Under the pieces are notes generated by a model. The model was not told where the DNA came from and did not search any database. It saw only the letters and a program-made list of their open reading frames with translations. Of a stretch of 5,509 bases of DNA, positions 1-5,509 are shown in pieces. Position numbers and translations under genes: made by a program. Origin of the DNA: Pseudomonadota bacterium (GTDB taxonomy: Bacteria > Myxococcota > Bradymonadia > UBA4248); NCBI GenBank assembly GCA_017613855.1, contig JAGACY010000173.1, forward strand, positions 1 to 5,509, given 5' to 3'. Positions within the stretch are counted from its first letter, which is position 1, and each line of letters opens with the position of its first letter.

Positions 1-109
1 CTTCAATGGTTTATCTCATTCTTAATGAATAATTCATAATGATGAATGCATAATGAGTTGTAAATACAAGTTCTTTAGATTATTCCTTTCATTTTGCAGC
101 AAACTTGTT
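1..109. other. AT-rich intergenic stretch with small palindromes
   Basis: All frames are broken by frequent stops and I see no gene here. Several short inverted repeats are visible. ATTCAT (32-37) pairs with ATGAAT (42-47) across a 4-base loop. CTCATT (15-20) pairs with AATGAG (52-57), enclosing the first hairpin. TTGTA-AA-TACAA (58-69) is a perfect 12-bp palindrome of operator-like size. No clean sigma-70 promoter stands out. It is probably a spacer or upstream regulatory region for the genes that follow, but no function can be proven from sequence. Confidence 0.5.
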
Positions 110-134
110 CATTCAGCATTCAGCATTCAGCATT
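110..134. repeat. 7-bp tandem repeat (CATTCAG, about 3.6 copies)
   Basis: The unit CATTCAG occurs three times without error at 110-116, 117-123 and 124-130, followed by a partial fourth copy CATT at 131-134. It is non-coding and lies about 210 bases upstream of the PBP1A start. Perfect short tandem repeats like this can change copy number by replication slippage. Whether that affects transcription here is unknown, since no promoter hexamers clearly flank it. Confidence 0.9.
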
Positions 135-173
135 TTCTCATTTATATGGAATAATCTCCTTCGAAATGCTATT

Positions 174-280
174 GGGGGGCGTTGCGGGGGGCATCCCCCC
201 GCATCGGGGGTAGTGTCGTAGCGAGCTTGCAGGTGCGACCCAGTGGGGTCGCACGAAAAGCGAGCAAGACACGTAGGGGG
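174..280. repeat. GC-rich quasi-palindromic intergenic element
   Basis: This block differs sharply from the AT-rich DNA on its left. Its left part has runs of G6 (174-179), G6 (186-191), C6 (195-200) and G5 (206-210). They allow two competing hairpins: GGGGGG/CCCCCC (186-191 with 195-200) and CCCCCG/CGGGGG (196-201 with 205-210), each with a CAT loop. Its right part is a long imperfect palindrome: outer arms GTGTC (213-217) and GACAC (268-272), a possible middle helix TTGC/GCAA (227-230 with 264-267), and a perfect 9-bp inner stem at 233-254. A last G5 lies at 276-280. There is no coding pattern and no T-run to support a terminator. The compact non-coding structure suggests a REP- or MITE-like dispersed repeat. 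That is inference, as only one copy is in view. Confidence 0.55.
233..254. repeat. Perfect 9-bp hairpin within the GC-rich element
   Basis: GTGCGACCC (233-241) and GGGTCGCAC (246-254) are exact reverse complements separated by the 4-base loop AGTG. It is the strongest hairpin in the window and forms the centre of the larger palindrome spanning 213-272. Neither strand has a U-tract after the stem, so an intrinsic terminator is unlikely. It could instead be a protein-binding site or the core of a repeat unit. Confidence 0.8.
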
Positions 281-327
281 CTTGGCCACCTCACAAACAA
301 AATAATCACTCAATTGCCAGGTGACAC

Positions 328-331
328 GGAG
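328..331 (+). promoter_or_regulatory. Ribosome binding site for the PBP1A gene (GGAG)
   Basis: GGAG lies 10 bases before ATG 342. The alternative in-frame start GTG 321 has no purine-rich Shine-Dalgarno sequence in front of it (only CAATTGCCAG). This favours ATG 342 and a protein starting MAKSENKK. Confidence 0.55.
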
Positions 332-341
332 TCCTTCAGTT

Positions 342-2732
342 ATGGCAAAATCTGAAAATAAAAAAAATCATTCCAAAAAAGCTTCTTCCTCCAAATCATC
401 TAAGAAAAAGAAATCTTTGGGGCGAAGGATTTTTAAGTTCTGCTTCATTTCTTTCATTTTAATGGCCATTCTGGGATGTGCCGTCGTTGCGCTCACCTTC
501 TGGTACTATTCGCGCAATCTGCCTGGTATTTTTTCGTATGACGACTATCATCCGCGCCAAATGTCTGTCATTCTCGATCGCAATGGCAATCCGTTGCTCG
601 AGCTCTACGAAGAACGACGTACCGTCGTGCCTTTTGCCGATATTTCGCAGCACATGAAAGATGCGATGATCGCTGCCGAAGATGCGACGTTTTATACCCA
701 TAAAGGGCTGAGCTACATCGGAATTCTTCGCGCAGTGATTATCAACATACAAAGAGGCGGATTCAGTCAGGGATCCTCGACCATTACCCAGCAGGTCGTC
801 AAAAACCTGCTTTTGACGCCCGAAAAGCACCTTTCCCGTAAAATTCAGGAAGTTCTTCTTGCGCGCCAGCTCGAAGAAGCGCTCACAAAAGAAGAAATTC
901 TCGCGATTTACCTCAATCACGTTTATTTCGGGCATCGCAATTACGGCATCGAACAGGCCGCGCTCTATTATTATGGCATCCATGCCAAGGATTTGTCTAT
1001 CGCCCAGGCGGCAACACTCGCCGGCATCGTGCAGTCACCCGAGCGGTTATCCCCCAAGAAACATCCGGACAGGGCAATCGAGCGGCGCAATTACGTTTTA
1101 AAACAACTGCTCGATAAAGGTATGATACCGCAGGATCAGTACCAAACTGCACTCGAAGAAAAAATCGAACTTGCACAGGACTCTCGCGAAACCATTGGGG
1201 CTGCACCTTATTTTACAGAACATGTGCGACAAATGCTCATTGCGGAATATGGCAAGGACTATGTTTATAGTGCCGGAATGCGCATCACCACGACGCTCGA
1301 TCTCGAAGCCCAGAAGCTTGCCGAAGCCGCTCTGCATAAGGGGTTAATCAACTTCGATGAGCGCCATTATATGAACCGCCCGCTCAAGGATCCCTCAAAG
1401 AAAAAACCGACCAAGTTCGAAAAAGACAAGAATTACGAAGCCAAAATCGCCAAAATTGAGGGAGATACGGTCTATTTTGAGATCGCAGATAAGACACTGC
1501 CCTACGAACCGACCTCACGCCAAAAGAAAGAAGGCCCCATTGACGAAACCTTTAAAGTCGGAGAAACCTGGTTCGTTCAGATTTCAGAGTTCGACAATCA
1601 GGGCAAACCTGAAAAAATATTTATCCCAAGCGGTGCAGACGGTGCCCTCATTGCCATCGACACCAAAACACACGAGGTCAAAGCGCTCGTCGGCGGCTAC
1701 AGCTATGCGAACTCTGTCTTTAACCGCGCCACCCAAGCCATGCGGCAGACGGGGTCTTCGTTTAAAACCTTTGTCTACGGTGCTGCCCTCGAAGCCAGAA
1801 TCATTACACCATCGACAATCATTGATGATGCGCCCAAAGTTTTTCATATTCCTGGCAAGAAAGAGCCTTGGTCTGCCAAGAATTCCGACAACAAATACAA
1901 AGGCCCCATGACCGTGCGCGCAGCTTTTGCACAGTCCAGAAACACCATTGCCGTCGATGTCCTCGAACGCACGGGCATAGACAGAACCATAGAATTTGTC
2001 AGGAAATTCGGCATTGATACGCCTCTGGTCAACAATTTCACACTTGCCCTCGGCAGTTCGAGCATGAGCGTCATTGATGTCACCAATGCATACGCAACCA
2101 TTGCCAATGGCGGCATGTACCAGTCCCCGATATTCATCACCGAAATCATTAAAGATGGTAAACCCGTTGCGCTCAAAACGCCCAAACCACACCGTGCCAT
2201 TTCGGAAGACGTTGCTTTTGTGCTCACATCATTGCTCAAATCCGTCGTCACAGAAGGCACAGCCCGAAAATACCTTGGCAAATGGAAGCGAGATGTTGCA
2301 GGCAAAACGGGAACAACCAATTCCGCCAAAGATGCGTGGTTTGTGGGATTCACCCAGGATATGGCCTGCGGCGTATATGTCGGTTACGATGATCCCAAAC
2401 CTCTGGGAAAAGGCGAAAGCGGGTCTTCGACTACCGTCCCCATTTTTGCCGATTTTATGGCGGAATATCATAAAGATATGACAGAGTTGGCTTTTATAAA
2501 ACCAGACTCTGTGATACAAATTGACGTCGATGCAGCAACCGGTTTGCTTCCATCTGCATCTCAAAAAACGCGCAACGAAGTTTTCATCAGTGGCACGCAG
2601 CCTACACAACAAGCACCGCAGCCCGATGATTCCAATGCGCAAAACTGGATGATGAAGCAGCTTAATACCCGAAGTGATGATGTGCCCGATGAGGTCGAAT
2701 ACGACGACACCGGCAGTGAAGATGAGTTTTGA
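342..2732 (+). CDS. mrcA: Penicillin-binding protein 1A (class A, GT51 transglycosylase plus transpeptidase)
   Basis: This bifunctional inner-membrane enzyme polymerises lipid II into glycan strands and cross-links stem peptides on the periplasmic side. From ATG 342 it has 796 residues, close to the roughly 850 of E. coli PBP1A. Residues 1-30 are a Lys/Ser-rich cytoplasmic tail, and about 31-56 form the single membrane anchor. The GT51 domain (about 70-250) shows EDATFYTHKG with likely catalytic Glu113, QGSSTITQQ (143-151), RKIQE with second Glu170, and ILAIYLN. Residues about 340-430 fit the OB-like linker of PBP1A proteins. The transpeptidase has all three motifs: SSFK with nucleophile Ser472 and Lys475, SRN (532-534) and KTGT (655-658). 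The C-terminal tail is acidic, with 10 of the last 18 residues Asp or Glu. An in-frame GTG at 321 would add 7 residues but lacks a good ribosome site. The stop overlaps the next start, so an operon is likely. The family call is firm; the exact symbol (mrcA/ponA) is conventional. Confidence 0.96.
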   Translation: MAKSENKKNHSKKASSSKSSKKKKSLGRRIFKFCFISFILMAILGCAVVALTFWYYSRNLPGIFSYDDYHPRQMSVILDRNGNPLLELYEERRTVVPFADISQHMKDAMIAAEDATFYTHKGLSYIGILRAVIINIQRGGFSQGSSTITQQVVKNLLLTPEKHLSRKIQEVLLARQLEEALTKEEILAIYLNHVYFGHRNYGIEQAALYYYGIHAKDLSIAQAATLAGIVQSPERLSPKKHPDRAIERRNYVLKQLLDKGMIPQDQYQTALEEKIELAQDSRETIGAAPYFTEHVRQMLIAEYGKDYVYSAGMRITTTLDLEAQKLAEAALHKGLINFDERHYMNRPLKDPSKKKPTKFEKDKNYEAKIAKIEGDTVYFEIADKTLPYEPTSRQKKEGPIDETFKVGETWFVQISEFDNQGKPEKIFIPSGADGALIAIDTKTHEVKALVGGYSYANSVFNRATQAMRQTGSSFKTFVYGAALEARIITPSTIIDDAPKVFHIPGKKEPWSAKNSDNKYKGPMTVRAAFAQSRNTIAVDVLERTGIDRTIEFVRKFGIDTPLVNNFTLALGSSSMSVIDVTNAYATIANGGMYQSPIFITEIIKDGKPVALKTPKPHRAISEDVAFVLTSLLKSVVTEGTARKYLGKWKRDVAGKTGTTNSAKDAWFVGFTQDMACGVYVGYDDPKPLGKGESGSSTTVPIFADFMAEYHKDMTELAFIKPDSVIQIDVDAATGLLPSASQKTRNEVFISGTQPTQQAPQPDDSNAQNWMMKQLNTRSDDVPDEVEYDDTGSEDEF

Positions 2733-3874
2733 TGTCTAAAGTGATCAAATATGCAGCAGCCCTCATTGCCTCATGTGCAATCTCACCTGCGGCTGCTCAG
2801 GAGAGCGATGTTCTGCCTGTGCAAACGGTCTCACAGCAAGAAAACGCAGAAGTCTATCCCATCATGGGGGAACAAACATCTTTACCTGAAAATGCCGATA
2901 ATTCATCAGAAGATACAGCAAATTCGATGAGTACCGACATTTCCGCCGAGGAAGACGCTGAACCGGAAGAATCAAATATTCCGGATGCAAATGACAAAGT
3001 GCAATCCGATTCCACTTCTTCCTCAAAAGCTTTTCAATCCCAACAGACATTCATTCCTCCTCTTATTCAATCATCCGGTACCAAATGCGATGAAACGATG
3101 GCGTATCCCAACGCGACCATGAGACGTGCAGAGACGGCATACACCAAAAGGCGCTATACTACAGTTATCGAAACCCTGCGCCCGGTCTATGAGAATCTGC
3201 GTTGTGTCGAAGATACCGATACCATCATTGAAATTTATCTGCTGCTCGGTGTTTCACACCTGGAGCTAGGCCAATCCGCACAGGCAGACAATTTCTTTCT
3301 CAATGTACTTCGCACGGATCCCGATTATGATCCACTTGGAGCCATCATCATGCTCCCCCGGGCAAGTACCGAACGCATCGAAGTGCTTCGTGAACAACAT
3401 GCTGCAGAATTGGAAATTTTGCGTCCCGAAAGGACCAAAGATTCTGTCGTTGAAACGCTGTTTGTTCCCGGAGAAACAGAGCGCAGACTCTATTGGCTGA
3501 ACTTCATCCCCATGGGAACCGGCATGTTCCAAATGCACCAGACTGAGTGGGGGATCGTCTATGCATCGACGCAGCTCGCCGGGATTGTTATGTCTATACT
3601 GGGCGGGGGAATGGTCGAGTATTATCGGGGAGAGAATTTCACTTTTACGCACAAGGATTATAACCGCGCAAAAAAATGGCAGGCCGTTCAAATCACTGGT
3701 ATTGCCACACTTGCTGTGGGCTACGTTGTCAGTGTCCTGCACGCCATCATCATATACGAAGAAGCCCCCATCAACTGGCGCTCCCCTACCAAGACACCCC
3801 CCTCCTATACTCAGGTGACTGCCCCATTCCTGCTTCCTGATGGAGTTGGTGTCACCTACGGAATGACATTTTAA
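2732..3874 (+). CDS. Exported TPR-like protein with two C-terminal membrane segments, function unknown
   Basis: I do not recognise a named family. The 380-residue product starts at ATG 2732, whose A is the last base of the PBP1A stop (TGATG), suggesting translational coupling; GATGAG at 2721-2726 may help initiation. Residues 1-22 look like a Sec signal with a cleavage site after Ala-Ala-Ala before Gln23. The stretch I-A-S-C (12-15) also fits a lipobox, so a lipoprotein is possible. Residues about 24-110 are Ser-, Asp- and Glu-rich, low in complexity and probably disordered. About 125-200 is helical and TPR-like (R-A-x-x-A-Y-x-x-x-x-Y, then L-L-L-G-V-S-H-L-E-L-G), with Cys119 and Cys158 as a possible disulfide. 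After a charged helix (about 212-235) comes N-F-I-P-M-G-T-G-M-F-Q (257-267), then hydrophobic segments at about 273-293 and 318-342. The TPR plus terminal-helix layout suggests an envelope scaffold, perhaps partnering PBP1A. That partnership is inferred from gene order only. Confidence 0.88.
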   Translation: MSKVIKYAAALIASCAISPAAAQESDVLPVQTVSQQENAEVYPIMGEQTSLPENADNSSEDTANSMSTDISAEEDAEPEESNIPDANDKVQSDSTSSSKAFQSQQTFIPPLIQSSGTKCDETMAYPNATMRRAETAYTKRRYTTVIETLRPVYENLRCVEDTDTIIEIYLLLGVSHLELGQSAQADNFFLNVLRTDPDYDPLGAIIMLPRASTERIEVLREQHAAELEILRPERTKDSVVETLFVPGETERRLYWLNFIPMGTGMFQMHQTEWGIVYASTQLAGIVMSILGGGMVEYYRGENFTFTHKDYNRAKKWQAVQITGIATLAVGYVVSVLHAIIIYEEAPINWRSPTKTPPSYTQVTAPFLLPDGVGVTYGMTF

Positions 3875-3884
3875 GTTTATACCT

Positions 3885-5509
3885 ATGCAAATCCATCAGC
3901 ACATCATTGAATTTGTTTCGGATGCCGGCGAAGGCGCCCAAACCGCCGGTCAATGCCTCGGCACTGTGAGTGCTAAAATGGGCAACGGCATCTGGACGGT
4001 CGAAATCATTCCCGCCGAAGTTGAGCCGCCACGCCGTTCTCGCGCGGGTGCCTCCGGAAACCGCGTCCGCATTGGTTCCAAACAGATTACCAATGCCGGT
4101 GATCAGGCCGATCTCGTCGTCGCCTTCAACGAACAGGTGCTCTATTCCCGCTTCGATGTTGGTGCCATGCACGATGGGACCATCATCCTGCTCGACGACA
4201 AATGGGCAACCGTCGACGATGAAAATATCCGCAAAGAATTTGCAGATGCCATTGCAGATTTTAAAAACCGAAAGGCCGATATCCGCTTTGTGCCTTTCGA
4301 AGCCGAAACCAAAAAGATCGTCAAAGACCCGCGCCACGGCAAAAATATCTGGGCACTCGGACTCGTTTGCGCCATCTACGATCGCGATCTCAAACTCGCT
4401 GAACAGGAAATCACCAAGAAATTCGCAAGAAAATCCCAGGAAATCGTCGATACCAATCTCAAACTCCTGCATGCTGGTTACGACTGGGCCATGCAAAATA
4501 CCGATTTGAGATTCTCGATCCCCGCCGAACCCTCGGATGTTCCCAAGATCGTCGTCAACGGCAACATTGCACTCGCACTCGGCATCATGGCCGCCGGTAT
4601 CGAAGTCTGCTCGATGTACCCCATTACGCCGGCGACCTCGATTTCCCATTACCTGGCCGAAGCTTTCCCCCGCATGGGATGCGTCGTGCACCAGGCCGAA
4701 GATGAAATCTCGGCCATTGGATTTGCCATCGGCGCCAGTTTTGCCGGCAAAACTCCAGTCACCATTACTTCCGGCCCTGGTCTTGCCCTCAAAAATGAAT
4801 TTCTGGCACTCGCCATTATGGCCGAACTTCCGCTTGTCGTCGTCATCGTCCAGCGCGGCGGCCCCTCGACGGGCCTTCCTACCCGCGTCGAACAAGGCGA
4901 TCTGCTCTCGGCTTTGTATGCACAGCCCGGTGATGCACCCAAAATCGTCATGGCCCCATCGACCCACGAGGAATGTTTCCATTTCATCATTACCGCACGA
5001 AAACTCGCCGAAACCTTCCGCACCCCGGTCATTGTCCTTTCGGATGCCAACCTCGCCACCGGCCAGCAGCCCATCCCCAGGCCCAATCCCAAATCCACGT
5101 GGTTTGCACCGCCCATCGATCAAAGCGATTGGGACGAATCTGTCCCCCCATTTGCCTGGGACCCGCAGACCGGTCTCTCGCAGCGGCCCATTCCCGGCCA
5201 GAAAAACGGCAACTACGTCGTGACCGGACTTGCACACGACCAAAATGGCCGCGTTGCCTACGAATCCTCGATCAATGAGAATGCCATGCAGGCACGAAGC
5301 CGCAAATTGGCTACGCTCCAGCATGCCCTCAAACCGCCTGTCATTCACGGCGACCCAGACGGCGGCGATCTTCTCGTCATTGGTTGGGGGTCACCACGCG
5401 GTGCCATCGAAGAAGCCGTCGATACACTGCGCGCCCAGGGAATCAGCGTTTCCTCCGTCACGCTCAAGTTCCTCTCCCCATTCGAACCCAATCTCAAAGA
5501 AATTTTCTC
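3885..5509 (+). CDS. korA: 2-oxoacid:ferredoxin oxidoreductase alpha subunit, fused gamma-alpha KorA type (3' end outside window)
   Basis: This is the first 541 codons of an open frame with no stop before the window end. With KorB, such enzymes convert 2-oxoglutarate, CoA and oxidised ferredoxin to succinyl-CoA, CO2 and reduced ferredoxin in the cytoplasm. Residues about 1-195 are the gamma domain, with DAGEGAQTAG (13-22) at the usual glycine-rich site. The alpha (pyrimidine-binding) domain starts near 222 and has YPITP (245-249), EDEISAIG with Glu274 as the probable TPP-activating residue, TSGPG (295-299), RGGPSTGLPT (324-333) and EQGDL (336-340). Residues about 420-450 carry the D-P-x-T-G-L-S-x-R-P-x-P-G and V-T-G-L-x-H pattern I associate with KorA; about 494 onward begins the next alpha-subunit domain. 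No iron-sulfur cysteine motif is present, as expected, since the cluster is in the beta subunit. ATG 3885 is the first start after an in-frame stop at 3864; its ribosome site is weak. It follows the previous gene by 10 bases. Preference for 2-oxoglutarate over another 2-oxoacid is inferred. Confidence 0.95.
   Translation, partial: MQIHQHIIEFVSDAGEGAQTAGQCLGTVSAKMGNGIWTVEIIPAEVEPPRRSRAGASGNRVRIGSKQITNAGDQADLVVAFNEQVLYSRFDVGAMHDGTIILLDDKWATVDDENIRKEFADAIADFKNRKADIRFVPFEAETKKIVKDPRHGKNIWALGLVCAIYDRDLKLAEQEITKKFARKSQEIVDTNLKLLHAGYDWAMQNTDLRFSIPAEPSDVPKIVVNGNIALALGIMAAGIEVCSMYPITPATSISHYLAEAFPRMGCVVHQAEDEISAIGFAIGASFAGKTPVTITSGPGLALKNEFLALAIMAELPLVVVIVQRGGPSTGLPTRVEQGDLLSALYAQPGDAPKIVMAPSTHEECFHFIITARKLAETFRTPVIVLSDANLATGQQPIPRPNPKSTWFAPPIDQSDWDESVPPFAWDPQTGLSQRPIPGQKNGNYVVTGLAHDQNGRVAYESSINENAMQARSRKLATLQHALKPPVIHGDPDGGDLLVIGWGSPRGAIEEAVDTLRAQGISVSSVTLKFLSPFEPNLKEIF

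Overview
The window carries three genes on the + strand, packed head to tail behind a non-coding leader of about 340 bases. In order they are a class A penicillin-binding protein of the PBP1A type (342-2732), an exported TPR-like protein with two C-terminal membrane segments that I cannot assign to a named family (2732-3874), and the first 541 codons of a 2-oxoacid:ferredoxin oxidoreductase alpha subunit of the fused gamma-alpha KorA type (3885 to the window end). The third gene has no stop codon inside the window.

The first two genes overlap by one base (TGATG) and the third starts 10 bases after the second ends. No terminator-like hairpin lies between them, so a single transcript is the simplest reading. 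PBP1A polymerises and cross-links peptidoglycan. The second product is probably an envelope protein translated by coupling to it. KorA belongs to ferredoxin-linked central carbon metabolism (2-oxoglutarate to succinyl-CoA) and has no obvious tie to the wall genes. A korB (beta subunit) gene would be expected just past the right edge.

The leader has three parts: an AT-rich stretch with small palindromes (1-109), a 7-bp tandem repeat (110-134), and a sharply GC-rich, strongly self-complementary block (about 174-280) that looks like a dispersed intergenic repeat rather than a gene. Ribosome-binding-site logic favours ATG 342 over the upstream in-frame GTG 321 as the PBP1A start.

The genes fit a Gram-negative bacterium: a PBP1A with a transpeptidase linker domain and an exported protein with a Sec-type signal. 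The second protein's C-terminal pattern (N-F-x-P-x-G-x-G-x-F-Q followed by membrane helices) recalls proteins I associate with Myxococcota/Bradymonadota and other former deltaproteobacteria, but this placement is tentative. I found no mobile element genes, CRISPR array, tRNA or rRNA. I see no convincing new biological system; the most interesting items are the structured leader element and the unassigned TPR/membrane protein coupled to PBP1A.
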